DNA of 45,994 bases, from the IMG/VR virus record IMGVR_UViG_3300028735_000014, positions 1-45,994 of that record. The stretch is one strand, 5' to 3'. This document shows, piece by piece, positions 1 through 7,900 of the stretch; within the stretch, counting starts at the first letter, position 1; each line of letters begins with the position of its first letter. The notes beneath the pieces are model-generated. The model ran no database searches. It was given only the letters and a program-made list of their open reading frames with translations, and was not told where the DNA came from. Source of the DNA: a virus. The position numbers and the translations under genes were made by a program.

Positions 1-353
1 AACCCGATGGCCGTCATAGTCTCGGGCGTAGAACCTTTGACATAACCGTAGCCCAAGCTGGCCAGGATGGCGAGCGGAACAACCGCCAACTTGAACCGCA
101 AGGCCGCCCCGAAGAGCCGCCCGGCTTTTTCGTCGTTGCTCGCCACGCTCCGGATGATGACTTGGGAAACACCCAAGTCCGCCAGGATAGTGAACATCGA
201 GGTCACGCTCACCGAAAAGAAGTAAACCCCGGTGGCGTGCGGCCCCATAATCCTGGCGATGGCGTAAAAGTACAAGAAAGCCACGACCTTGCTTAAGGTC
301 ATGGCGACTGCCAGCCAAGAGGCGTTTTTGGCTATCCTGGCACTTTCTGACAC
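1..353 (-). CDS. Polysaccharide flippase (Wzx/MATE-like), N-terminal part
   Basis: This is the first ~117 residues of a multi-pass membrane protein that continues beyond base 1. The reading begins at a GTG (353-351) with S-E-S-A-R-I-A-K-N-A-S-W-L. Two hydrophobic stretches follow, containing ARIMGPHATGVYFFSVS and FTILADLGVSQVIIRS. That RIAKNxSWL...LGPxGxGxYxFxxS...DLGxS pattern is typical of the N terminus of Wzx-type lipid-linked oligosaccharide flippases, which move sugar-lipid intermediates across the cytoplasmic membrane. An in-frame TAA lies just upstream, so the true start cannot be far from the GTG. The gene is GC-rich compared with the phage DNA to its right. I infer it is host chromosome flanking the integrated element. 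Confidence 0.8.
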   Translation of the reverse strand, partial: MSESARIAKNASWLAVAMTLSKVVAFLYFYAIARIMGPHATGVYFFSVSVTSMFTILADLGVSQVIIRSVASNDEKAGRLFGAALRFKLAVVPLAILASLGYGYVKGSTPETMTAIG

Positions 354-406
354 GCTCCAAGCGTAGCTTATTTAAGCAAAATTGGCTAGATATTGCACTT
401 TACTCA

Positions 407-612
407 TCAACAAAACATGATGCGCATGGCCTCGTCAGGATTTTCTTTGGCAAAAGAAATAGCCCGCTCCAACGTTTCTTTGTTGGAGAGCGGGTCGTAC
501 AAGCCTTGTATTTTTTCTGCTACTATAGGAGCGGTCGTTTCGCTCTCACGTGCGGTCTTGATAAATCCACGCTCTTTCGCGGCTGACGGTGGATAGAATA
601 ATTGACCTTGTT
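407..612 (-). pseudogene. Fragment of a large phage polyvalent/virion protein
   Basis: The minus strand reads an open frame of about 68 residues, roughly LLKQGQLFYPPSAAKERGF through GLYDPLSNKETLERAISFAK, ending MRIMFC. The combination RGFIKT.RES..TAP.VAEKI.GLYDPLSNKETL resembles an internal segment of very large phage polyvalent proteins, not a free-standing protein. No ATG, GTG or TTG is in frame after the previous gene stops, although an AAGGAGG ribosome-binding-like sequence sits there. The end at base 407 is close to the host flippase. I read it as a gene remnant cut off at the prophage boundary. An unusual start codon or frameshift from the upstream gene cannot be excluded. Confidence 0.4.
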
Positions 613-906
613 TTAATAAACCTCCTTCCAATTCGGATCCACTAAGTCCTTCTGCGGGTTCAAATATGGTTGCTTGCCATTCGCTATTGCGTACTCGTTG
701 AGTTGATTCGCCAATTCCTGCAATTGCTCCATTGCGTCCGGCGGTATCTGGTCTTCCAATTCCTTCCGCAATGTCCCTCGCTTCTGCTGACGTAAGGCTG
801 ATATCAGGCCGTCGTAACGCATCGCGTGCACCATTACCTGTCCTAAGTCCCAATCCTTGGGCGATATCGGGGTCGAGTTGTTTTGATTCGTATAATCGTT
901 TGACAT
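613..906 (-). CDS. Hypothetical phage protein, 97 aa
   Basis: A 97-residue soluble protein beginning MSNDYTNQNN and ending NPQKDLVDPNWKEVY. The start at 906 is chosen because GAGG lies about 8 bases upstream. It is mostly helical and charged in the middle (LRKELEDQIPPDAMEQLQELANQLNEYA), with no recognisable domain. Its frame looks more protein-like than the longer overlapping frame (407-1099), whose N-terminal half starts inside the terminator at 1098-1125. It lies immediately upstream of the polyvalent-protein remnant and overlaps its ribosome-binding-like sequence. Function unknown; probably the last intact gene at this end of the element. Confidence 0.5.
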   Translation of the reverse strand: MSNDYTNQNNSTPISPKDWDLGQVMVHAMRYDGLISALRQQKRGTLRKELEDQIPPDAMEQLQELANQLNEYAIANGKQPYLNPQKDLVDPNWKEVY

Positions 907-1046
907 AATCGTCAGCCTCACTTACCAGGCTATTTTCAGCATACGCCTTTTGTCGCAAAAAAGACAAGTTTATCCACCGCCTGAATGACGTTCGGCTAAA
1001 AATCAAATAAAAACATCCTACAATTGGACCGACTTGAATAAAATAA

Positions 1047-1064
1047 CGCAAAATATATTTTGCG
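1047..1064. repeat. 18-bp perfect palindrome
   Basis: The sequence CGCAAAATATATTTTGCG is its own reverse complement over all 18 bases. It lies about 210 bp beyond the end of the integrase/HTH genes. Such a symmetric AT-centred site could be a dimeric repressor operator or the arms of a tyrosine-recombinase core site. The sequence alone does not decide between them. Confidence 0.6.
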
Positions 1065-1097
1065 ACATGCGACGAGCTTTCTAAGTAAGCACGCAAC

Positions 1098-1125
1098 AAA
1101 AAGAGACCCTTTCGGATCTCTTTTT
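1098..1125 (-). terminator. Intrinsic terminator after integrase/HTH operon
   Basis: On the minus strand this reads a 12-bp stem (AAAAAGAGATCC pairing with GGGTCTCTTTTT, including one U-G pair) closed by a GAAA tetraloop, with the uridine run forming the 3' arm. The U-G pair becomes a C-A mismatch on the opposite strand, so the minus orientation is favoured. It follows the end of the HTH gene at 1273 and should end integrase-operon transcription. Confidence 0.8.
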
Positions 1126-1272
1126 GAATTCTTGATGTGTTTACCGCTTACTCCACTGCGAGGCCCTTCGGGACCCGCTATTATCAAACTCTGCCACATT
1201 AACTCCCAGTCGTTGTCTTGAAACTTCAATGTTCAGCTTACATAAATATAATACCTAAACCGTATTTGCCTG

Positions 1273-1485
1273 TCAAGTCTTATCTGTGGATAAAATTACC
1301 GAAGCTTTACGGCCTGTCTTTGAATTTGGCCTTTTGCCGTATCGGTACACCACTTGTCTGATGGTAGTGAAATCCAGATCGTAAAGTTTGGCCAAGTCCT
1401 TCAAAGTATAGCCTTTTAGGTACTTGCTGTGAATCTCCAAGTTCCTCTCCTTTTTCTCGGGTCGTCCCGGTTTGTTGTTCTGCAT
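1273..1485 (-). CDS. Small helix-turn-helix protein overlapping integrase
   Basis: A 70-residue basic protein. GRPEKKERN is an AT-hook-like start. It is followed by a resolvase-type helix-turn-helix at about residues 20-50 (HSKYLKGYTLKDLAKLYDLDFTTIRQVVYRYG, in pieces) and a basic tail. Its ATG lies inside the integrase gene in another frame and the two overlap by 179 bp. That is unusually long, but this frame is clearly protein-like, while the integrase tail in the same stretch is not. Likely a DNA-binding partner of the integrase: an excisionase/directionality factor or an autoregulator. This role is inferred from position and size. Confidence 0.65.
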   Translation of the reverse strand: MQNNKPGRPEKKERNLEIHSKYLKGYTLKDLAKLYDLDFTTIRQVVYRYGKRPNSKTGRKASVILSTDKT

Positions 1486-2431
1486 AGGCCACTATGTTAC
1501 CTGTTTTGCCTAAATCGTGCAACTTGCCAGTTTCCATCACCCGCCTGTACTCCTCTTCCACCTCCTTGTCCTTGTAGCCCATGTATGTCTGTGTTGTGGA
1601 TAACTTGGCATGCCCCATCATCACCTGGAGATAGCGCAGATTGGCGTTGGCTCTTACTCCACGATAGCCAAACCCGTGCCGGAAACTATGGGGAGTGATT
1701 TTCTTTTCCACGCCCACCTTTTCGCGCAATTCGCGGATCATACGTTCAATGGCTCCTTTGGTTACTCTGCATGGTTTTTTAGCCGTATCCAAGGAAATCC
1801 ATAAGGCTTCGCATCCAAGCCCTGCTCGGACGAGCATCTGTAGTCTTACATCGAGCCATCGCTTGAGATACCCATGCGTTTCTTCGTCCCAATACACCTC
1901 GCGCTTATGATTCTTGCGCTTAAAAGTGCAGACTAAGGCTTTACGCTCGTCCATATTCAGGTCAGCCACATTAAGCGACAGTAGCTCCCCTAACCGCAAT
2001 CCAGTAGCGTACAGAAACGATATGATCGCTTTGTTGCGTATCTCAGACGGCAGTAATTCCCCGCAACCGTCCATGAGCGAACGGAACTCCTGCGGTTCAA
2101 GGAACGGGTACGAGGTCTTATCAACAGCCGGCGGTGAGGGTATCAGGTCGTCAGCGAAATCCACCATCTTTTGGCGATATAGCCATTGCCAGAGGGTCTT
2201 AAGCGCCGTGACGTACAGGTTGCGCGTGCCAGACTTCAATCCCTTGTTTTCCATCCATTGAAGGTATCGCGTCAGGTCATCCAAGGTACACGTCTTGAGC
2301 ACCAACCTGTTTTCCACAAGGTACTTCTTTAACGAATTGAGCGCATAATTGTACGATAGAACAGTGGCCGGGGAGTGAGCTCCTTTAAGCCACACTAGAA
2401 AACTACTTATAATTTCTTCGTTTTCCTGCAT
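1307..2431 (-). CDS. int: Tyrosine recombinase / phage integrase
   Basis: Site-specific recombinase of 374 residues. The N-terminal core-binding (SAM-like) domain covers about residues 5-90 and the catalytic domain about 110-300. The full active-site set is visible: R146 in ATGLRLGELL, K173 in the beta-hairpin, H248 and R251 in PHSFRH, H274 in MMGHAKLS, and nucleophile Y283 in TQTYMGY. It should insert and excise the element through a covalent 3'-phosphotyrosine intermediate. The catalytic domain is complete by about residue 310. The last ~60 residues run through the HTH gene in another frame and look unstructured. Host flippase DNA begins about 1 kb downstream, consistent with an integrase at a prophage end. 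Confidence 0.93.
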   Translation of the reverse strand: MQENEEIISSFLVWLKGAHSPATVLSYNYALNSLKKYLVENRLVLKTCTLDDLTRYLQWMENKGLKSGTRNLYVTALKTLWQWLYRQKMVDFADDLIPSPPAVDKTSYPFLEPQEFRSLMDGCGELLPSEIRNKAIISFLYATGLRLGELLSLNVADLNMDERKALVCTFKRKNHKREVYWDEETHGYLKRWLDVRLQMLVRAGLGCEALWISLDTAKKPCRVTKGAIERMIRELREKVGVEKKITPHSFRHGFGYRGVRANANLRYLQVMMGHAKLSTTQTYMGYKDKEVEEEYRRVMETGKLHDLGKTGNIVAYAEQQTGTTREKGEELGDSQQVPKRLYFEGLGQTLRSGFHYHQTSGVPIRQKAKFKDRP

Positions 2432-2437
2432 ATATAA

Positions 2438-2489
2438 CCGCCCACCCTACTCCCGGACAGGTTAAGGCTGTACGGTTTCGGATGGGCGG
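2438..2489 (-). promoter_or_regulatory. Hairpin covering the integrase leader
   Basis: CCGCCCA at 2438-2444 is perfectly complementary to TGGGCGG at 2483-2489. In the minus-strand mRNA the GGGCGG arm lies 7-12 bases before the integrase ATG, so the stem could hide the ribosome-binding region. The rest of 2490-2719 has no gene. It holds a 6-bp hairpin (2578-2583 with 2593-2598) and, at its right end, the plus-strand promoter at 2668. Confidence 0.4.
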
Positions 2490-2667
2490 ATTTTCCCCGT
2501 CTTGCTTGCGCAACACGGTTGACCGCATAAGCCAATAAATGGCCTATACGGCTTTCAAACTATACACCCAAACAAAACGCATGTCCTTAACCCATGCGGT
2601 TCGTTGATGGTTTTAATATAACGGCGCTTCTAACTAAGCAAAAAATTTCTGTGAAGTCAAGTGGGTA

Positions 2668-2676
2668 TGGTATAAT
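2668..2676 (+). promoter_or_regulatory. Extended -10 promoter for the secreted-protein genes
   Basis: TGGTATAAT is a perfect extended -10 (TGn plus TATAAT) about 45 bases before the ATG at 2720. There is no good -35 hexamer at the usual distance, which extended -10 promoters tolerate. It would drive 2720-3154 and perhaps the three genes behind it. Confidence 0.55.
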
Positions 2677-2719
2677 ATCATTGACAATTTTGAATAATTA
2701 TGCTTCTCTTTCATGAGAT

Positions 2720-3154
2720 ATGAAAAAACTTCACATTTTGACGGCATTAGCCGTCGCGCTCGTAATGCTTGTTCCGTCCGTCTCAGAAGCCAGAACAGGC
2801 TGTTGCTCTTGGCATGGCGGCGTCTGCGGTTGCGGTTGTTGTGATGGGACTTCTCTTTCGGCAACGTGCGCGCCTTATTATCCGGAGTGCTATGCACCAA
2901 CGTCGGTTCCGCAAGATGTCGCCCCGATACCAAAACCGGCTCCCGTTATCGCTCAAGCGCCTGTCTATTTCACGGGAGTCCCAAGGTCAAGGACGGATCT
3001 GCTGAACTGTTTGGTCGTCGGAAACAAAATATCAAAGATTTACCATCTGCGAGGAAGCCGGTTAATCAAGACGATGACCCCTAAAAACAAAGTGTGTTTT
3101 AGAAATGAAGCCGCGGCTAAGGCTCTGAATTACAGGAAGTCGCTAGTTAAATAA
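2720..3154 (+). CDS. Secreted Cys-rich protein with degenerate Ada-like zinc domain
   Basis: A 144-residue exported protein. Residues 1-24 form a signal peptide (MKKLHILTALAVALVMLVPSV followed by SEA). A dense cysteine segment follows (TGCCSWHGGVCGCGCCDGTSLS), with a CSxHGG motif seen in small secreted proteins, then a Pro-rich linker. The C-terminal ~50 residues (VVGNKISKIYHLRGSRL...NKVCFRNEAAAKALNYRKSL) resemble the fold often fused to secreted nucleases and related to the Ada metal-binding domain (VGNKNSKIYHLPxC...FxSxEEAxxxGYRxC). Here the usual zinc cysteines are replaced, so metal binding is doubtful. It is the first of four plus-strand envelope genes. I infer a surface role encoded by prophage cargo. 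Confidence 0.75.
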   Translation: MKKLHILTALAVALVMLVPSVSEARTGCCSWHGGVCGCGCCDGTSLSATCAPYYPECYAPTSVPQDVAPIPKPAPVIAQAPVYFTGVPRSRTDLLNCLVVGNKISKIYHLRGSRLIKTMTPKNKVCFRNEAAAKALNYRKSLVK

Positions 3155-3170
3155 TGACAACGATGAATGT

Positions 3171-3434
3171 ATGAGCCCAGAAAAAAAACTGAATGTGCTG
3201 GTAGCTATTACGTTAATTGGTTTTATTATCGTTTTTTATAAACTAGACGAGTTGCAAAAAACTGTCATTGAGACTAAAGATGTCGCAATTACTGCTTCGA
3301 GTAATGCCCTATCGGCAGCATACTCAGCGCGGAGAGCAGAAGATTCCGCTTCAGAAGCTCAAAATACTGCCCAGGAGGCCGCGAATAAAGCAGATGAAGC
3401 AGCTGACTATGCTGCGAACTGTCCGGGTAATTGA
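3171..3434 (+). CDS. Membrane-anchored coiled-coil protein, 87 aa
   Basis: A short N-terminal cytoplasmic tail is followed by one transmembrane helix (about residues 9-23, VLVAITLIGFIIVFY). The rest is an alanine-rich heptad segment (SNALSAAYSARRAEDSASEA and NTAQEAANKADEAADYAANC). A single membrane anchor plus a long periplasm- or outside-facing coiled coil is a shape shared with spanin-like and other phage lysis accessories. There is no lysis motif to prove it. It sits 16 bases after the secreted Cys-rich gene and just before another membrane protein. Confidence 0.6.
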   Translation: MSPEKKLNVLVAITLIGFIIVFYKLDELQKTVIETKDVAITASSNALSAAYSARRAEDSASEAQNTAQEAANKADEAADYAANCPGN

Positions 3435-3436
3435 AT

Positions 3437-3709
3437 ATGCAACCAGAGTCTTCATTTGATAAGTTGAGCAAGGCCATTGGCCAAGCGATTTTGGCATCCT
3501 TGGTGTACATTAGTTACATGTTTGGGATTGGTCTAATTGGTGTTTTTGTTCTAGTAGTACCAGTAATGATTGTTTTATCCATAGCAAAACATTTCTTGCC
3601 GGTGGGAAATCCAATTGTTTTTGCTGTTTTGTTCACTGCAACGTTTGTAACGTCAACCCAAATAGCATATAGAATTGCTTATTGGTTAGGTCTCACTAGC
3701 CGTGATTAA
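3437..3709 (+). CDS. Small integral membrane protein, possible holin
   Basis: A 90-residue protein starting at the ATG at 3437. It has three hydrophobic stretches: IGQAILASLVYISYMFGIGL, then IGVFVLVVPVMIVLSIA, then PIVFAVLFTATFVTS. Size and topology suit a holin or a small membrane accessory, but such features are not diagnostic. It starts two bases after the coiled-coil gene stops and ends just before the secreted repeat protein, so the four genes look co-transcribed. Confidence 0.55.
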   Translation: MQPESSFDKLSKAIGQAILASLVYISYMFGIGLIGVFVLVVPVMIVLSIAKHFLPVGNPIVFAVLFTATFVTSTQIAYRIAYWLGLTSRD

Positions 3710-3713
3710 ATAT

Positions 3714-4943
3714 ATGAAAATCTTGTTTACTGCATTAATGGCAATATCGCTCGCTTGCCTGTTTCCATCTCTTACTCAAGCGTCTGATGGTTTAAGCGCG
3801 TGCTCATATCACGGAGGAATAAATTGTTACGCCGGCGCTGATTACGACGGTTCGGTCATTTGCCAAGACGGCTGGCGTTCGTCATCCGTAGCGTACAGAG
3901 ATGTCTGCCCAGCGAACTCTATCTACAACAAACCTAACCAAACCGCTTGTGATTTGTATTATACGTGGCTTGGTTCCGGGACAAACCCACTAAGCTCCGG
4001 TGGAGCGAGTCTTGCCGCCGCTTGTGAAGCCGAAAAAGCCGCAACCGCCACTCCGACCTACGTGCCAACTTACAATAACGAGATTGCGGTGCCGACATGC
4101 CCAAAAAACTCAACCCTTGATTCTTCCGGTTATTGCATGTGCAATAACGGATATTTTGTTTACAAGGATGAAACTGGAGAGCGATGTGAGCTTTTTGCCA
4201 ACATCTGCAATTTCAAATACGGCCAATACTCACAACCTAACGTAGCCACGAACAAATGCGAATGTATGGCCGGATATCGCCTAGATATCGCCACAAATAA
4301 ATGCATCAATGCCGATACATGGTGCAAAAACACATACGGTCAGAATGCAGAATATAAGGACGATGGATGCACCTGTATGGAAGGTTACGAGATGGGAATG
4401 ATCCTTAGCCCTTGGTGCGTCAAGAAAAACGCAGAAGTAACTGTATTGTCGACAAATCAGACAGAAGGAACGCAAAGTCCCGCCACATCTGCACAATCTG
4501 AGGATTTCGTAACTGAACAGATAAGATTGATTACGACGCCGGACACACTTTTAATCAACCGTCTAAAAGGAAACATCCTTTTGCAGGTGCAAACATTGGG
4601 AGCGGCATGGTATTTGCACCCAGTAACGCTCAAGCGGTACTACTTGAAAGATGGTCAAACTGCTTATGAGATGTTGCGAGCTTTCGGCCTAGGCGTATCT
4701 GAAAACGATTACGCAAAAATCGCAGCTGGTGATTTGAGGCTCAAAACAAAACTGAAAGGGCGGATAATACTTCGCACACAAGCCCATGGTGAGGCCTACT
4801 ACATTAATCCCAAAGATTTGGGCGTCACCTATCTGAAAGACGGCGAGGCCGCTTACCAAGCCATGCGCAATTTAAGCATTGGAATAACAAACAAAGATTT
4901 ATCGCGCATACCAATAGAAAGGTTTGTGCCGATAAATAAATAA
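3714..4943 (+). CDS. Secreted EGF-like/Cys-rich protein with CPR-type repeats
   Basis: Exported 409-residue protein. The signal peptide covers residues 1-24 (MKILFTALMAISLACLF). It is followed by a CSYHGG cysteine segment, three EGF-like cysteine repeats at about 130-240 (CMCNNGYF, CECMAGYRL, CTCMEGYEM), a Thr/Ser linker and two tandem ~50-residue C-terminal repeats. The repeats run RLKGNILLQVQTLGAAWYLH...RYYLKDGQTAYEMLRAFGLG and KLKGRIILRTQAHGEAYYIN...TYLKDGEAAYQAMRNLSIG. Repeats of this type, ending in GISNKDL-like sequence, are in my experience frequent in Parcubacteria-type CPR surface proteins, so this gene is the main taxonomic clue in the window. Role unknown; adhesion or envelope attachment is inferred. 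It converges with the module A late operon, which ends at 4956. Confidence 0.8.
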   Translation: MKILFTALMAISLACLFPSLTQASDGLSACSYHGGINCYAGADYDGSVICQDGWRSSSVAYRDVCPANSIYNKPNQTACDLYYTWLGSGTNPLSSGGASLAAACEAEKAATATPTYVPTYNNEIAVPTCPKNSTLDSSGYCMCNNGYFVYKDETGERCELFANICNFKYGQYSQPNVATNKCECMAGYRLDIATNKCINADTWCKNTYGQNAEYKDDGCTCMEGYEMGMILSPWCVKKNAEVTVLSTNQTEGTQSPATSAQSEDFVTEQIRLITTPDTLLINRLKGNILLQVQTLGAAWYLHPVTLKRYYLKDGQTAYEMLRAFGLGVSENDYAKIAAGDLRLKTKLKGRIILRTQAHGEAYYINPKDLGVTYLKDGEAAYQAMRNLSIGITNKDLSRIPIERFVPINK

Positions 4944-4955
4944 AAATCAACACTA

Positions 4956-7900
4956 TCACTTAACCGCCGCTTTTTCTTCGTCCACCAATTGTTTAATCTG
5001 TTTTGCGACTTCCGGCGTGATTATCTTTTTAGCCTTCAATTCCTTGTAATAAGCGTTGCGCTCTTCCGGTGTGTCAAAGTCTTCCTTTATCGTTTCATGA
5101 ATGAACCGCGCGCGTGTGCCGTCGGCTATACCATAATTGAGCATAGCTTTTTCTTTCCAATCGCGTCCTAACTTCCTCTCTTTAATGATCCCTATTAGAG
5201 TTTTGTACAGCGCCGGATCGTCTTTTTTTAATTTTTTTACTTTCGCATTAGCTTCATCTTTCGGGAGTTTGAGCAATTCCTCGTCAAGTTTTTGCGCCTG
5301 TCTTTTCCGTATGATTCTCGCGTTAGCCTGTTCCGTATCGAATTTCAATTTTCTCTCTTCATAGGCTTTTGACGAGTTCATCTCGGCGCGTTCGGCATCG
5401 GCTTCTTTGTAAAACCGATTCAAGAAGGGGATTTCATTCACGTCAGGCGGTCTCTTCAAAGCCATGGAAGAAACGGTATTTATGGCTCGATTTAAGGACT
5501 TTCCAGCTCCACCGATAAGCTGGTTATAAGCGTATAAGATGCTTTCCGGAGACCAATCAATCCTTCCTTTTGTTTTGTCGAATAAGATCTTGGCTGCTCC
5601 GATAGCGGCCTTCCCAGTTAGGCTCTTTTCCGTGCTGGCTTTATATTTTAGATAATCGTTGGCTTTTTTGGCGCTTGCATTTTCTGGCACGATTTTTGAT
5701 CCTGACCATGATTGATTGCGCCAAATCTCAGACGGCATGTCCAAAATCGTTGGTGTCACAATTGATGGCAAATCAGTCCCGCCAAGCGGATTATATGCGT
5801 CAATGGATGTTTTAATTAAATTATCGCCGATAGAAAGCAGTTTTTCTATGGGGCTTTTACCTTTTTCTACATGGCCGGTAATCCAGTCATATATGTCATC
5901 AGCTGCCACTTTCAAGGGTTTTAAACCCCACGAAACTGGGATAGTGATGTATCTTATGCCACCATTAGTCCCGCCCGGTAACACGACCACAAGGTTTGAT
6001 GTCTTGTCCCATTTGCTGACTTTATCGCGCCATTCCGGATCGACCATGTCATTCCAGGTGTTTACTGTTACGACAGCCGTTCCAACCGAAGCGACAGTCG
6101 CCGCCGCTACCTTAGGATTCTTTAATGCGCGCATCATCTTGGCCGAGCCTTGGATGGACGCGTTCGCGAACATGTAAAGCGCGTTGATGAGCGATCCGCC
6201 AGTCCCCTTTTTATTGAAGTTTATGGTGGAGTTTTTGGCCAAAACCGCCGCCGCATCTCGGCTCATCCCCTTATCAAGAGCCGCTTTGTAAACGGACAAG
6301 CGCGTCGAATCCTCAAAAACCGTGTTCCAGTTGTCTATCGCTTGGATAAGATAATCGGCGGCTTTCCTGGGATTGCTTTCGGCTAGTTTCTGCATTTTAT
6401 CTACATCCAATTTCACTGCTTTGCGGGTGGACATAGCCATGCCGCCGGTCACTCCGCCATCTTCTTTCATCTGCCGATAAAGCCGCGCTCCTTCCGTATC
6501 TTTACCGAGCAATGATTCAGTGACGGCTTTCATGCTCCAAGCGTCATTTTTAAGGGCTTGTGCGGCTCCTTTGGCGCCAAACCCTTTCTCTGCCGACATC
6601 GAGACAAGCATTTCTTGCAAATCACGCACCTTATTGGAAAACGCGAACTCTGGATTAAAGCGTGTAGCCAAGCCCGAATATAACCGCGTAACTGTCCCAA
6701 CCGTGTTTGTGATTATGTCCGCCTGTTCTTTGTTCAGACCTTGATACATTGCCGCCAAATGCGGATCCTTAACACGCACATAAACAGGCTTGCCCTCGAC
6801 TCGCGCCTCTATGACCTGGGGGTCGGTTATGCGCTCAAAAATAGGCTTGCCGTCAAAACTCTTGCCGATGGCTTTCGGTTCCACGAATTCAAATAATCCG
6901 GTATCGATATTGTTTTTGGCAAAGTCGACGATTGTTTTGTTTACCCTGTTCTTTTCAGCCCTAACGATAGCTCCCTCATAATTCGCCACTACATTGCCGA
7001 ATATGTCCTCGACCTGTCGCGAACTGCCCTTGGCACGTTTGATGCCGGTTCCACCAGTCTTAAATCCGCGTCCAGTTAACGCCTGCACGATATCGCCATT
7101 ATCGTCCATGACGCGATTAAGGGGGACATGGTTTTGATAAGCGGACCGCAAAGTGTCGTATGTTTCCTTGTCTATGACTTCCCCATCCAGCAATATGTCC
7201 AAAGTCTTATTGTTCATTTCCTGGACTTTGTCGGCTAAACGTTTTATTTCTTCCGCATGCGGTTTAGCTTCAATATTCGCCATCGTCTGTGCCGCTTGCT
7301 CGTCTGTTATTCCTGCCGCGCCATCCCCATGTAAGGCATTGCGCTCAGGCGCATGGCGCGCCAAAAGATAATCATTTACCTCATCACGTAATTTGTTTGT
7401 TTCCAGCTTATTCGTTTTGGCGGTTTTTACGAAGTCATTAATAATCTCTCTTGTCTGGCTTTGGGCATCATCGATACGTGTGCCGACACGCCCATGGTAT
7501 AAAGTTTCAGCTTGATATGGTGTAAGCCCATCGGCCTTGATCCCTGGTGTCCGTTCCAAGTTTTTCTGTCTTATCCAAGAATCCTGTACAAATTCGCGTG
7601 TTTTTGTCTGTAGGTCTTTAGCCGATTGCTTTAATTTCTTGAATAAAGTGGTTTTTTCCGGACTGGCGGAAAGCCGCTCTAAATTGGTCGTCACTTCATC
7701 CGCAATCGGTTCTGCCTTTGGGATGGCCGCTATTTTTTCCTTAGTCATCTCTGGCGGGAGTTTCAGCCCTTCAACGACATTTTGTTCGTTTGAAAGACTA
7801 AGCGGGCTTATTTGAGCCTCAGGCGAATGGTTGACATTGTGGATAACTTCTGATATAGTCTGTTCAGATGGTTCGCTGACGCCAGAAAGCATAGCGCGGC

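Larger units (their letters stand above)
907..1272. other. Non-coding stretch between integrase operon and prophage end
   Basis: No convincing gene is seen in these 366 bases. The stretch holds an 18-bp perfect palindrome (1047-1064), a strong intrinsic terminator (1098-1125) and a short GC-rich hairpin around 1175-1190. Because the integrase lies next to it and host DNA lies just beyond, this or 354-406 is the most likely place for the attachment site. No direct repeat partner is visible inside the window. Confidence 0.5.

Noticed and set aside
407-1099. 230-residue minus-strand open frame
   Set aside because: Its first part begins inside the terminator at 1098-1125 and its middle is the shadow of the better 97-aa gene at 613-906. 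Only the last ~68 residues look like real protein and are reported as a remnant.
5716-6177. 153-residue plus-strand frame opposite the giant virion gene
   Set aside because: Opposite-strand shadow of a long coding gene; no ribosome-binding site and an unnatural composition.
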